Positions 17,132 to 25,517 of a DNA stretch of 64,000 nt are shown here, piece by piece. The notes below the pieces were generated by a model, which saw only the letters and a program-made list of their open reading frames with translations, ran no database searches and had not been told where the DNA came from. Origin of the DNA: Lentisphaeria bacterium UBA4640 (GTDB taxonomy: Bacteria > Verrucomicrobiota > Lentisphaeria > Victivallales > UBA1829); NCBI GenBank assembly GCA_002405835.1, contig DHMO01000034.1, positions 1-64,000 on the forward strand, written 5' to 3'. Within the stretch, counting starts at the first letter, position 1; each line of letters begins with the position of its first letter. The translations under genes and the position numbers were made by a program.

Positions 17132-18694
17132 TTACTGCGGAGCTTCTTCCGATTTCCAGTCGGAAATCTGTCCCTTATCAGAATCAAAAGTCACTCCGAC
17201 AAGAGTAATTGGTTTTCCGGAAAGCTGAAATTTCTTAAAATACTCTTTTTCTCTGATTTGTGAAAGCGCAGACTTGTCCCCGTCGAGCTTGAATTCAAAC
17301 AGATAGATATGTTTTTCTGTCTGAACCACAGCGTCAATCCGCCCGTTATTCGTACAGGATTCAGCCTCAATGTTATATCCGAGCAAACGGAAAACCGCAT
17401 AAAAAATGGTCTGGAATGTAGCCTCGCTTTTTTTGTGAACCGGATACGGGATTCCGGCGAAAAAAGATTCCAGGATCTTCCGGACCCGGGCGAGATTGTT
17501 TTCAACAAACGCCATGGCGAGCTCAACGGAAAAACTTGAAACTTCCCGTTTGTTTCTTCCGATGTAACTGTTCAGAAGATAAGTGCTGAACGCTTCCGCG
17601 ACCTCCTCATTCGGGAAATCAAGCCAGTAGTAGCGGCGGTTGAAGCGGAGTTCGGTTGATTTTATCGTCAGATAGCCCGTTTGAAGCAACAGTGTAACCG
17701 GGTCGATGTCCGGTATTTCAAACGCATCAAACGTCACCCCCGGAACAGGCTTGGAAACGGCGTCTTCAAAATTGAAATCATTCTTTTTTGCGAGTTCCAT
17801 CAGGAACGCCGGTGTACCAGTGGCAAACCAGTAATTCAAAAATTTTCCGCCATTCTCAAAGAACTTGGCAATGGACACCGGGTTGTAAACCTTCTCCGAA
17901 TTTTCTTCAAAGCAATAGCCGTCGTACCATGTTTTCAGCCGTTTCCGGAGCTCTTCCGGCGAAAGTTTCAAATGCCCGGCCATTGCCTCTATGCGGTCGC
18001 TGAAATACTGCTCCAGCTCGGACTGCGTGTAACCGAACATCGTCGCATATTCTGCGCGCATCGTAAGATCAGTCAGATTGTTCAAATCGGAGAAGAGCGA
18101 TACATGGCAGAACTTTGTGACTCCGGTAACGAAAAGGAAACGCTCCTTTGCATTCCTGTCCTTCAGAATGCTGTAAAAGCCCTTCAAAATCTTTTGAATC
18201 TCCGCGATTTCCGGACTCGCTATATTATCCAGTATCGGTTTGTCATATTCATCAACGAGAATTACGACCTGCTGCTCCTTTGCCAGAGCATCAACGAGAT
18301 CGGCAAACATCAGCCCCGGTGAATTCTCCGTCAAAGTCACCTGATGTGCATCCGCCTGTCCCCGGATTTTATGTTTCAGATATGAAATCAAAGATTCCGG
18401 AGAACCATCCTCCGAACCATAATCGCCGAAGCTCAGGTGAATCACCGGATAAGAACGCCAGTCATAGTCTTTCCGGGAAATGGCAAGGCCCCTGAATAAA
18501 TCCTTTTTCCCCTCAAAAAAGGCTTTCAGAGTGGAAACCGTCAGAGATTTTCCGAACCGGCGCGGACGCGAAAGGAAATACCCGGCCCGGCTCTGCTGAA
18601 CCAGATTCCAGATATATTCCGTTTTGTCAATATACAGATAATTTCCCTGTATCAAACCTTCAAAGCTGAAAACATAACTTGTTAGATCCTTCAT
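17132..18694 (-). CDS. AAA-ATPase-like / PD-(D/E)XK nuclease-like protein, copy 1
   Basis: A 520-residue protein of the AAA-ATPase_like (PF09820) plus PDDEXK_9 (PF08011) family. Walker A variant RPRRFGKS is at 43-50, the Walker B-type strand ends in DEYD at 148-151, and the C-terminal nuclease-like core has Asp454 (GRIDAVV) and Glu467-Lys469 (FEFK), so the catalytic pattern looks intact. The ATG at 18694 follows AGGTG; an upstream in-frame start has less support. The family is abundant in Lentisphaerota and gut Bacteroidetes, and its role is unknown (mobile-element, defence or housekeeping have all been proposed). A paralogue lies at 34315-35895. It is a single-gene unit with its own promoter and terminator. 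Confidence 0.85.
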   Translation of the reverse strand: MKDLTSYVFSFEGLIQGNYLYIDKTEYIWNLVQQSRAGYFLSRPRRFGKSLTVSTLKAFFEGKKDLFRGLAISRKDYDWRSYPVIHLSFGDYGSEDGSPESLISYLKHKIRGQADAHQVTLTENSPGLMFADLVDALAKEQQVVILVDEYDKPILDNIASPEIAEIQKILKGFYSILKDRNAKERFLFVTGVTKFCHVSLFSDLNNLTDLTMRAEYATMFGYTQSELEQYFSDRIEAMAGHLKLSPEELRKRLKTWYDGYCFEENSEKVYNPVSIAKFFENGGKFLNYWFATGTPAFLMELAKKNDFNFEDAVSKPVPGVTFDAFEIPDIDPVTLLLQTGYLTIKSTELRFNRRYYWLDFPNEEVAEAFSTYLLNSYIGRNKREVSSFSVELAMAFVENNLARVRKILESFFAGIPYPVHKKSEATFQTIFYAVFRLLGYNIEAESCTNNGRIDAVVQTEKHIYLFEFKLDGDKSALSQIREKEYFKKFQLSGKPITLVGVTFDSDKGQISDWKSEEAPQ

Positions 18695-18714
18695 AATCCG
18701 CACCTCAACCACAG

Positions 18715-18742
18715 ACTATACAGCGGATTTCTATTTTTGCAA
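18715..18742 (-). promoter_or_regulatory. Promoter of AAA/PD-(D/E)XK copy 1
   Basis: Minus-strand -35 TTGCAA (18737-18742), 16-bp spacer, -10 TATAGT (18715-18720), about 20 bases before the start codon. Confidence 0.55.
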
Positions 18743-18765
18743 GCAGCATAAAACAGATTCACAGA

Positions 18766-18804
18766 ATAAAACAGCACCGGAAGCGGCAAAACTTCCAGTG
18801 CTGT
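18766..18804 (-). terminator. Terminator of the uraA-upp operon
   Basis: A 13-bp stem with one mismatch (18771-18783 with 18792-18804) and an 8-nt loop, 18 bases after the upp stop. On the minus strand it is followed by a T-rich tract; on the plus strand it is also followed by T6, so it may work both ways. Confidence 0.8.
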
Positions 18805-18822
18805 CGTTTTTTCAAATCGAGC

Positions 18823-19455
18823 TTACAGCGTACCGAACAGACGGTCGCCGGCGTCGCCGAGACCGGGGAGAATGTAGCAGTGCTCATTCAAGCCCTGATC
18901 CATGCAGCCGAGATAGACGTTCACATCCGGATGCGCTTTGCTGAAGTATTCCGCACCCTCCGGAGCACCGATGACGTTGATCATCTTGATGTCACGCGCG
19001 CCGCGCGATTTGAGCGCAGTCACGGCGGCGGCCGCGCTTCCGCCGGTCGCAAGCATCGGGTCGAGAACAATCACACTCTGGTTCGCAATATCCGGCGGAA
19101 CCTTGCAATAGTATTCCACAGGGAGATGCGTCTCCGGATCGCGGTAGAGTCCGATGTGACCGACGCGCGCGGCGGGGATCAGGCTGCGCATGGCGTCAAC
19201 CATGCCGAGTCCGGCGCGGAGAATCGGGACGATACAGACCTTCTGGTTCACAACCGGACCGCGCATTTTCATGAGCGGAGTCTGGATTTCCTCTTCCTCA
19301 AGCGGGAGCTCGCGGGAGGCTTCGTAGCCGATCAGAAGAGTGATTTCATGCACAAGTTCATGAAAATCTTTCGTTCCAGTCTCAATTTTGCGGAGCATGG
19401 AAATCTTGTGCTGAATCAGCGGATGAGTCATTACGTGGACGTTCGGATAGTTCAT
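18823..19455 (-). CDS. upp: Uracil phosphoribosyltransferase
   Basis: A 210-residue enzyme that converts uracil and PRPP to UMP in pyrimidine salvage. The PRPP-binding loop LDPMLATGGS is at 131-140, PILRAGLGM is at 77-85, and the protein ends in the uracil-binding region PGLGDAGDRLFGT. Length and ends match the family exactly. Its ATG overlaps the uraA stop codon (ATGA), so transport and phosphorylation of uracil are translationally coupled. Confidence 0.97.
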   Translation of the reverse strand: MNYPNVHVMTHPLIQHKISMLRKIETGTKDFHELVHEITLLIGYEASRELPLEEEEIQTPLMKMRGPVVNQKVCIVPILRAGLGMVDAMRSLIPAARVGHIGLYRDPETHLPVEYYCKVPPDIANQSVIVLDPMLATGGSAAAAVTALKSRGARDIKMINVIGAPEGAEYFSKAHPDVNVYLGCMDQGLNEHCYILPGLGDAGDRLFGTL

Positions 19456-20729
19456 TTTTCTTTTTTCTCCGGGATCAGAAGGTTCATGACAACGCCGACA
19501 ACCGTCGCGACGAAAAGTGCGGAAACCGTGAATCTGGCTTCACCGAACACCAGCGGAATTCCGCCGATGGCGTTAAGCCCGACACCGACGCAGAGTGTGC
19601 CGGCCATAATCGAAAGATTGCGGCTTTCCGCAAGATTGATTTTCGCTTCGGAAATCGTGCGGATGCCGATTGAGGCAATCATGCCGAACAGCATCAGTTC
19701 CACACCGCCCTTCACCGGAGCGGGAATGGAGAGAAGAACCGCGCCGAATTTGCCGATCAGACCGAGCACAATCGCCATCACCGCAGCAATGCGGAGGGTC
19801 GCGGGATTGTAGTTGCCCGTCGAAGCGAGAACGCCGGTGTTTTCCGCGTAAGTCGTATTTGCGGGACCGCCGAGGAACCCCGCAACAATTGTCGCGAGAC
19901 CATCACCAGTCAGAGTGCGGTGAAGTCCCGGATCCTTGAAGAAGTCTTTGCCGACAACCGCGCCGTTGGTCGTGATGTCGCCGAGGTGTTCCATGAAGGT
20001 CACCAGCGCGATCGGGGCGATCAGGATAATCGCGCTCAGGTCAAAGGACGGGAACGTGAGGAAGCCTTCCGTCTTATACGGGATGTTGAACCACGGAGCC
20101 GTCAAAATCGCATGAAAATCCATGTGATAGAGGCCGAGGAAGGAGAGAATGACACAGAGGACATAACCGCTCGTAATGCCGATCAGAATCGGAATCAGGC
20201 GGAAAATTCCTTTTGCGCGGTTCATGCCGATCACGATTGTGACGAAAGTGAACAGGGCAATCAGGGCATTCAGTAGATTTGTGCGGGTGAAAGTGCCGTT
20301 CTCGAACTTGCCGAACGCATCGCTCACACCAACGCCGGTCAGACTCAAACCGATGATGATAATGACGGGACCCGTTACAAGCGGCGGGAAAACCTTGCGG
20401 ATGCGGTCAGGTCCGAGAAAGTAGGCGACCAGAGCAAAGACCAGATAAATCAGACCGGCCGCAATGATTCCGCCCTGAGCTTTCGGAATATTCGCGGCGT
20501 TGCCGGCAACCACCGTGCAGAGCGCACCGATAAATGCGAAGGAGGAGCCCAGGAAGACCGGAACTTTTCCTTTTGTGCAGAAATGGAACACCAGAGTTCC
20601 CACGCCTGCGGAAAACAGAGCCGCCGCCGGTGAAAATCCTGTAATCAGAGGAACCAGAACCGTGGCTCCGAACATTGCCAGCAGATGCTGACACCCGAGT
20701 GCATAATCCTTTGCGGATAATTTATCCAT
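19452..20729 (-). CDS. uraA: Uracil permease (NCS2 / UraA family)
   Basis: A 425-residue membrane transporter with about 12-14 hydrophobic segments. It starts with AKDYALGCQHLLAMFGATVLVP, characteristic of UraA-type nucleobase transporters, and contains the conserved segments NTTYAENTGVLA and GKFGAVLLSIPAPVKGG. It probably brings in uracil by cation symport. The operon order uraA-upp with a 4-base overlap supports uracil over xanthine as substrate. Confidence 0.93.
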   Translation of the reverse strand: MDKLSAKDYALGCQHLLAMFGATVLVPLITGFSPAAALFSAGVGTLVFHFCTKGKVPVFLGSSFAFIGALCTVVAGNAANIPKAQGGIIAAGLIYLVFALVAYFLGPDRIRKVFPPLVTGPVIIIIGLSLTGVGVSDAFGKFENGTFTRTNLLNALIALFTFVTIVIGMNRAKGIFRLIPILIGITSGYVLCVILSFLGLYHMDFHAILTAPWFNIPYKTEGFLTFPSFDLSAIILIAPIALVTFMEHLGDITTNGAVVGKDFFKDPGLHRTLTGDGLATIVAGFLGGPANTTYAENTGVLASTGNYNPATLRIAAVMAIVLGLIGKFGAVLLSIPAPVKGGVELMLFGMIASIGIRTISEAKINLAESRNLSIMAGTLCVGVGLNAIGGIPLVFGEARFTVSALFVATVVGVVMNLLIPEKKEK

Positions 20730-20806
20730 AAAAAGCCCTTTCCTTAGTTGTATTTAAAATACCACGCAAACGGGGATTTTTCAACCGGAAGAGGAATATT
20801 TATTCG

Positions 20807-20843
20807 CAAAAGCCCCGCCGGAAGGATGCGTTTTCCGGCGGGG
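20807..20843 (-). terminator. Terminator of the anion/proton transporter gene
   Basis: An 11-bp perfect GC-rich stem (20813-20823 with 20833-20843) begins 10 bases after the transporter stop codon. On the minus strand it is followed by GCTTTTGCG. Confidence 0.85.
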
Positions 20844-20852
20844 TTGAATCCG

Positions 20853-22202
20853 TTACAGAATGTAGCGGATGTAAAGATAAATCGAAGAAATCAGAACGCT
20901 GACCAGCATAATCGGAGCACCGTAGGCGGTGAAGTTTCCGAATGTCATGCTGTAGCGGTTCTTCCGGGCGATCTGACAGATGACGACGTTCGCCGATGCA
21001 CCGATCAGAGTGCCGTTTCCGCCCAGGCACGCGCCCAGCGCAAGCGACCAGAACAGGGGCTCGCGGATATGGAGCATAACCTCCTGCGGAAGCGTGTAAT
21101 TCACCTGTGTCAGGTAATCCGCGGGAACGTCGATGCCGTACATGTTCTTCGCAAAGACCGGGATAATGGAGTTGATCAGCGGAATCATCGCAATCACAAG
21201 CGGGATGTTGTCGACAACCGCCGAAAGGATTGCGCCCGCCCAGAGAATCACCATCATGGTCAGCGCGAAATTGCCGTTCGTTGCCTGCACCATCAGTTCG
21301 CCGAGCTTGGTGAACACACCGTTGATCTCAAGCGCGCCGATCACCATGAAAAGTCCGCAGAAGAACAGAATCGTGGTCCACTCCACTTTCTCCAGCATGT
21401 GCGAAATCGGGAGCCCGCAGACAAGAGTCATGAGAAATGCACCGCAGATCGCGACAAGCCCCGGTTCGATTCCCGTCATATTGCCGGTCAGGAAGCCGAT
21501 GAGGACGAGGACGAAAATCACCATTGCGCGGCGGAGACGCTTCGGCTCCAGAATCGCGCGGGAGGCGTCCGTCAGCGAAACCGCATGGCGTGCGCTGGCG
21601 CCCGTCGCAAGCTGTTTGCGGAGGAAGAAAACAACCAGAACCAGAACCGCCGCCATGATGATCACCACCGCAGGCGCAAGATTGAAGAGAAAGTCGTTGA
21701 AGGAGAGTCCGCAGCTGGCGCCGATCAGAATGTTCGGCGGGTCGCCGACAAGCGTTGCCGTTCCGCCGATGTTCGAGAAAATCGCTTCCAGAATCAGAAT
21801 CGGAACCGTCGGAATACCGAGGAGCTGAGTGATGAGAATCGTCACCGGCGCCATCAGGATCACGGTTGTGACGTTATCCATGAATGCCGAAACGATTGCC
21901 GTTGCAAGCAGGAATTCAATTGTAACCAGAATTCCGTTTCCTTTGGTCTGCTGTGCGATTTTGACCGCGATCCATTCAAACACTCCGGTCGTCGCCATGA
22001 TATTGACAATCACCATCATGCCGACCAGCAGAGCCAGAACGTTGAGGTCAACCTTCGCGAGCATCTGCGGAAAACTTGCAACGCCGCACGCCGCCATGGC
22101 GCCCGCGCCGAGCATTGCCGCAATGGTCTTGTCAACCTTCTCCGATGCAATGAAGATGTAGGTGATAACGAAAATGATGATGCCGAGCAACATTGTATTC
22201 AT
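20853..22202 (-). CDS. ArsB/NhaD-superfamily membrane transporter
   Basis: A 449-residue protein with about 11-12 membrane helices. The signature SNIGGTATLVGDPPNILIG and the repeated helix-loop layout (FMDNVTTVILMAPV in the first half, SAVVDNIPLVIAMIP in the second) place it in the ion transporter superfamily that includes NhaD Na+/H+ antiporters, ArsB and related YbiR-type proteins. The substrate cannot be decided from motifs; Na+/H+ exchange is a reasonable guess. AAGGAGG precedes the ATG. It starts 15 bases after the EIIA-CBS gene, so a regulatory link is likely. Confidence 0.85.
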   Translation of the reverse strand: MNTMLLGIIIFVITYIFIASEKVDKTIAAMLGAGAMAACGVASFPQMLAKVDLNVLALLVGMMVIVNIMATTGVFEWIAVKIAQQTKGNGILVTIEFLLATAIVSAFMDNVTTVILMAPVTILITQLLGIPTVPILILEAIFSNIGGTATLVGDPPNILIGASCGLSFNDFLFNLAPAVVIIMAAVLVLVVFFLRKQLATGASARHAVSLTDASRAILEPKRLRRAMVIFVLVLIGFLTGNMTGIEPGLVAICGAFLMTLVCGLPISHMLEKVEWTTILFFCGLFMVIGALEINGVFTKLGELMVQATNGNFALTMMVILWAGAILSAVVDNIPLVIAMIPLINSIIPVFAKNMYGIDVPADYLTQVNYTLPQEVMLHIREPLFWSLALGACLGGNGTLIGASANVVICQIARKNRYSMTFGNFTAYGAPIMLVSVLISSIYLYIRYIL

Positions 22203-22217
22203 CCTGCAGAACCTCCT

Positions 22218-23138
22218 TTAAAGGTTGATGATCCGCTCCAGGAGGAGCGTCTGGTTGATGATGCCGAGAAGGTCGCCTTCCGGCGAAACGATGTAGGCAA
22301 CCGGACAATGCTCGACGGAAATCGCGAAAACGATTTCAATCAGCGTAGCATCCGGAGGGAACACCGCACCGGGTTTGTGCATGACGTCCTTCACGAGAGA
22401 ATTGGCTTCCACGGAGAAGTATTTTTCGAACGGGTCGAAGAAACGGATGAATCCGACGCTCTTCAGGTGCGAAAAGAAATCCGGAATGCCGAGTTTGAAC
22501 AGTTCGGAACAGGAAATTTCGCCGACCAGTTTGCGCCCGTCAAGCACGGGAACGATGTCCGCATTGAAGCGCATCATCATGGAGGTGGCGTCGCGCAGCG
22601 GCATTTCGGGAGTGGCGTTGCAGCGGAAAGGGGTCATGATGTCGGAGGCGCGGAGCGGTTCGGTATCGTTGAACGGAACACGTCCGAGAAGCAGCACGGC
22701 AACTTCGCTCTTTTCCGTCTCGCGGAGCGTTTCCGAAAAGAGTTTGTCCTGCAGGCATTTTGCGAATGCCGAGAAAAAGCGGAGTCCGTCCATCGGCTGC
22801 GACTCCGGAATGAGGAGCATGCAGGCAATGCGGATCGGCTCATCATCCGGCGCTTCGTACTTGATGCCGTCCGCGATCGTCGCGATTACGGGGATCAGGT
22901 GGGAGATTCCTTTGATTCGGGCGTGCGGGAAGACGATTCCGCCGCCGACCGCGGTGGAAGACTGCTTTTCGCGCTCTTCCAGAGCCGTGCGGATCTGCTC
23001 CGCGGAGAGTCCATGCGCTTTCGCCGCATTGAGGTTTGCCGCTGTTTCCGCGAGGATACGGAAGAGTTCCTCCCGGTTCGCCGCCTTGACATGAAGACGC
23101 ACGTTTCCGGAACCGATCATATTCTTTGTTGTACTCAT
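22218..23138 (-). CDS. PTS EIIA-like domain fused to a CBS-domain pair
   Basis: A 306-residue protein. The N-terminal part (about 8-155) is a fructose/nitrogen-type PTS EIIA domain; the phosphorylatable histidine is His72 in GGGIVFPHARIKG. The C-terminal part (about 165-305) reads as two CBS motifs (SDIMTPFRCNATPEMPLRDA and VKDVMHKPGAVFPPDATLIE), which usually bind adenine nucleotides. No EIIB or EIIC gene is present, so a regulatory rather than sugar-uptake role is likely. The ATG at 23138 gives a normal EIIA start; an in-frame ATG 84 bases upstream gives an atypical leader. Its tight pairing with the downstream transporter suggests it controls that protein by phosphorylation and energy state. 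Confidence 0.8.
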   Translation of the reverse strand: MSTTKNMIGSGNVRLHVKAANREELFRILAETAANLNAAKAHGLSAEQIRTALEEREKQSSTAVGGGIVFPHARIKGISHLIPVIATIADGIKYEAPDDEPIRIACMLLIPESQPMDGLRFFSAFAKCLQDKLFSETLRETEKSEVAVLLLGRVPFNDTEPLRASDIMTPFRCNATPEMPLRDATSMMMRFNADIVPVLDGRKLVGEISCSELFKLGIPDFFSHLKSVGFIRFFDPFEKYFSVEANSLVKDVMHKPGAVFPPDATLIEIVFAISVEHCPVAYIVSPEGDLLGIINQTLLLERIINL

Positions 23139-23274
23139 GAATTCTGAGCTCTTTCTGAAAAATCTGATTGTCCATGTATGGACGAGTTGTAAGGGGGATT
23201 CAAAAATCCGGGCATGAAACACCCGTTTTCAGGCACACGGAATGTGTCTGGATTTTTGAAACGACCTCTCTGTT

Positions 23275-23649
23275 TTAAATCTGTTCAGAAAGAGCAGGCG
23301 GACCTCGCCTCGGGTATATAAAGACTGAATAATTGAGTTCCGGAAAGATGGAGGCCTTGCAGAAATAGGTCTGTGCTTCATTTTCCGGAAGTTTGACGGG
23401 CTGGGTGAGAACCCGGAGCAGGAGCGCGGCGCGCATCGGGAGACGGCGTCCGGAAGCTGTCACGGCGGAATAGGTTTCCATGACACATTCGAGGATCGGC
23501 CCCTGATTGGAGGAATCCTTGTAGTCGTGTTCCGGATTTTCCGAAACGGCGGCTATGCTGTTTTCATGCGGCAGCACGCAATCCGCCGCGCAGACAGCGC
23601 CGAACAGACCGAGCATAAGGAAGAAAAATGTAAAGCAAAGTCTGTTCAT
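23275..23649 (-). CDS. Small exported protein of unknown function
   Basis: A 124-residue protein with a clear signal peptide (MNRLCFTFFFLMLGLFGAVCA, cleavage near residue 21). The mature part of about 100 residues has four cysteines and no motif I recognise. Codon use looks normal, and the gene stands alone between the EIIA-CBS gene and the rpsP region. The ribosome site is weak. I cannot suggest a function. Confidence 0.55.
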   Translation of the reverse strand: MNRLCFTFFFLMLGLFGAVCAADCVLPHENSIAAVSENPEHDYKDSSNQGPILECVMETYSAVTASGRRLPMRAALLLRVLTQPVKLPENEAQTYFCKASIFPELNYSVFIYPRRGPPALSEQI

Positions 23650-23924
23650 GGGTTCCGTCTTTCGTTTTCGCGTAATTTACACGTTTTTTTCTTTTTTTCA
23701 AGAGGCGTTTTCATATTTTAATTGCGGAGGTGAATAAAAGGATGAACCGGAATGCATTCCAACAATTCGTTTACTCCGCATAAAAGGAGCGGAATTTTTC
23801 CGAAATCCGGAGCTTTTCCCGCCGTTTTTCTGCTGTTTTGAGTGTAAAGTCATATACGGGTCAATCAAATTATTCTACGGCACAAGCAATTAACTTTATT
23901 TTCCGACAAAATGCATTTCAGGGA
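23650..23924. other. AT-rich intergenic region upstream of the rpsP promoter
   Basis: Part of a 473-base gap without a convincing gene. It holds T-rich tracts and a few short imperfect inverted repeats. A 13-codon frame (23742-23783) behind GGAGG is the only coding-like item, and I do not trust it. No tRNA or known small RNA is visible. Confidence 0.5.
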
Positions 23925-23952
23925 TTGAAAAAGAGGAAAAGCGTGTTATATT
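23925..23952 (+). promoter_or_regulatory. Promoter of the rpsP-khpA-trmD-rplS-rnhB operon
   Basis: -35 TTGAAA (23925-23930), 16-bp spacer, -10 TATATT (23947-23952). It leaves a leader of about 165 bases before rpsP. Confidence 0.65.
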
Positions 23953-23959
23953 AATGCTC

Positions 23960-24122
23960 CTATGATGGAAAATTTATAATCGTTCCGGTTTCCCGGAGGT
24001 TGTAAATCTGAGTCTGTCAGCGGCAATATTCAGCAGCGAGCCGCGGGCGGACATAATAAGGGAATGCCGGAAACGGCGTTCGAAAAAAAATGGACCAAAG
24101 CAGGAGATGAAGGAAGTCCACT
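23960..24122 (+). promoter_or_regulatory. Long 5' leader of rpsP
   Basis: About 160 untranslated bases, unusually long for this window, with a short imperfect inverted repeat near 23995 (GGTTTCCCGGAGG) and GC-rich segments around 24038-24085. Leaders of ribosomal protein operons often hold autoregulatory structures, but I cannot match this to a known one. AAGGAA precedes the rpsP ATG. Confidence 0.35.
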
Positions 24123-24434
24123 ATGGTAAAGATCAGACTGAAAAAGACAGGCGCTAAGAATTGGATCAGTTTCCGTATCGCGGTTTGCGACATTCGTTCC
24201 CAGCGCGACGGCTACATGGTTGAAGAGATCGGCTACTACGATCCGAAGCACAGCGATGAGAAGATCGACGTTGAGCGCGCGGATTACTGGATCGCCAACG
24301 GCGCCCAGATGTCCGACACCGTCAAATCGATTCTGGCTCGTGCAAAAGCCGGCAAGTCCAAAGTTAGAGGCGTGCCCGATGCCAAGCCGAGAAAGAAAAA
24401 CTTCAAGAAGGGCGCCGACGAAGCCGCTTCCTGA
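24123..24434 (+). CDS. rpsP: 30S ribosomal protein S16
   Basis: A 103-residue ribosomal protein. It starts MVKIRLKKTGAKN and continues with RIAVCDIRSQRDGYMVEEIGYYDP, the S16 signature (here with IRS where many have SRA). The C-terminus is extended and lysine-rich. It binds 16S rRNA during 30S assembly. It is the first gene of the classical order rpsP-khpA-trmD-rplS. Confidence 0.96.
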   Translation: MVKIRLKKTGAKNWISFRIAVCDIRSQRDGYMVEEIGYYDPKHSDEKIDVERADYWIANGAQMSDTVKSILARAKAGKSKVRGVPDAKPRKKNFKKGADEAAS

Positions 24435-24453
24435 GTAGGAATGGAGAGGTAAC

Positions 24454-24807
24454 GTGCTTTTCGATACGTTAAAGAGATGGTTCGGCGGAGGCAAGACCGC
24501 GGAAGAGAAGGCTCCGGCCAATGCTCCCGCGAAGAAATCCGCTGTTCCGGAACATGTTGCGACACTGAAAGATCTTGAAGGCTTTGTCGACTATGTGGTG
24601 AAAGCCCTCGTGGATGTCCCCGAAGAGGTCAATGTGACGACCGAAGACGGCGAGAACGACACCCGCGTCATCAAGATCAAATGCCGCAAGGAAGATACCG
24701 GCAAAATCATCGGCAAGAAAGGCAAGACGATCATCGCCCTGCGCTCTCTCGTCGGCGGCGCCGCCGGACGTCTTCAGGAACGAGTCACTGTTGAGGTGGT
24801 CGACTGA
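24454..24807 (+). CDS. khpA: KH-domain RNA-binding protein KhpA
   Basis: A 117-residue protein with a single KH domain in the C-terminal 75 residues. The RNA-binding GXXG loop is GKKG in TGKIIGKKGKTIIALRSLV. The first 40 residues are a charged, alanine-rich extension not typical of KhpA. The start is GTG at 24454, with GAGAGG before it. The family binds RNA, often with KhpB, and sits between rpsP and trmD in many bacteria, as here. Confidence 0.9.
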   Translation: MLFDTLKRWFGGGKTAEEKAPANAPAKKSAVPEHVATLKDLEGFVDYVVKALVDVPEEVNVTTEDGENDTRVIKIKCRKEDTGKIIGKKGKTIIALRSLVGGAAGRLQERVTVEVVD

Positions 24808-24809
24808 GT

Positions 24810-25517
24810 CTGCGGTTTGACATCATCACTCTTTTTCCGTCGATCTTCTTCGGACCGCTCGGCGAGAGCATCGTCGGCAGAGCGGCGGAAAAGGGACTCG
24901 TCCAGATAAACACCGTTGATCTGCGTGATTTCACGCATGACAACCACAGAACGGTAGACGACAAGCCGTATGGCGGCGGAGCCGGAATGCTCATGAAACC
25001 GGAACCGCTGTTTGAGGCTGTGGAATCTTTGAAAACTGAAAAGACAAAAGTGCTGCTCACATCGCCCTGCGGCGAGCCGTTTTCCCAGAAAATGGCTCAC
25101 GAACTGGCGAAAGAGGAACACCTGATTGTCATTTGCGGACACTATGAAGGAGTTGACGAACGGGTTCGTCAGGTTTTGGTTGACCGGGATATTTCGATAG
25201 GAGATTATGTCCTGACCAGCGGAAATCTTCCGGCTATGGTGATTGTCGATGCTGTGACCCGTTTGCTGCCGGGCGCGCTGGGTTCTCCGGAATCCGAAGT
25301 CGACGAATCGTTTGAAGACGGACTTCTTGAGTATCCGCAATACACGAGACCCGCGGAGTACAGAGGCTGGAACGTGCCCGACGTTCTTCTCTCCGGCGAC
25401 CACAAAAAGATCGCCGAATGGAGAAGGGAAGAGTCGAGAAAACGCACCGCCGCCGTGCGACCGGAGCTCCTGAAACTGAAACAAAATAAACACTCCCCGG
25501 AGGATGAAAAAAGATGA
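24810..25517 (+). CDS. trmD: tRNA (guanine-37-N1)-methyltransferase, CTG start
   Basis: A 235-residue SPOUT methyltransferase that methylates G37 beside the anticodon, preventing frameshifts. Motifs: RFDIITLFPSIF at the N-terminus, PYGGGAGM, VICGHYEGVDERV, SIGDYVLTSGNLPAM in the knot, and GLLEYPQYTRP. The normal N-terminus M-R-x-D-I-x-T-L-F-P aligns only if translation starts at the CTG at 24810. An in-frame stop lies at 24792, and the first in-frame ATG (24987) would cut off about 59 residues including the start of the fold; no GTG or TTG is available. GAGGTGG lies 9 bases upstream. It overlaps rplS by ATGA. The usual GG after VLT is SG here. Confidence 0.9.
   Translation: MRFDIITLFPSIFFGPLGESIVGRAAEKGLVQINTVDLRDFTHDNHRTVDDKPYGGGAGMLMKPEPLFEAVESLKTEKTKVLLTSPCGEPFSQKMAHELAKEEHLIVICGHYEGVDERVRQVLVDRDISIGDYVLTSGNLPAMVIVDAVTRLLPGALGSPESEVDESFEDGLLEYPQYTRPAEYRGWNVPDVLLSGDHKKIAEWRREESRKRTAAVRPELLKLKQNKHSPEDEKR

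Noticed and set aside
20748..23147. Very long open frame (799 codons) on the plus strand
   Set aside because: It is opposite to the transporter and EIIA-CBS genes, which have clear family motifs, and its translation is rich in H, R, N and D without any motif. It is an antisense shadow of GC-rich codons.
23742..23783. Possible 13-codon leader peptide behind GGAGG
   Set aside because: It lies upstream of the predicted rpsP promoter and is too short to support; the ribosome-site-like sequence may be chance.
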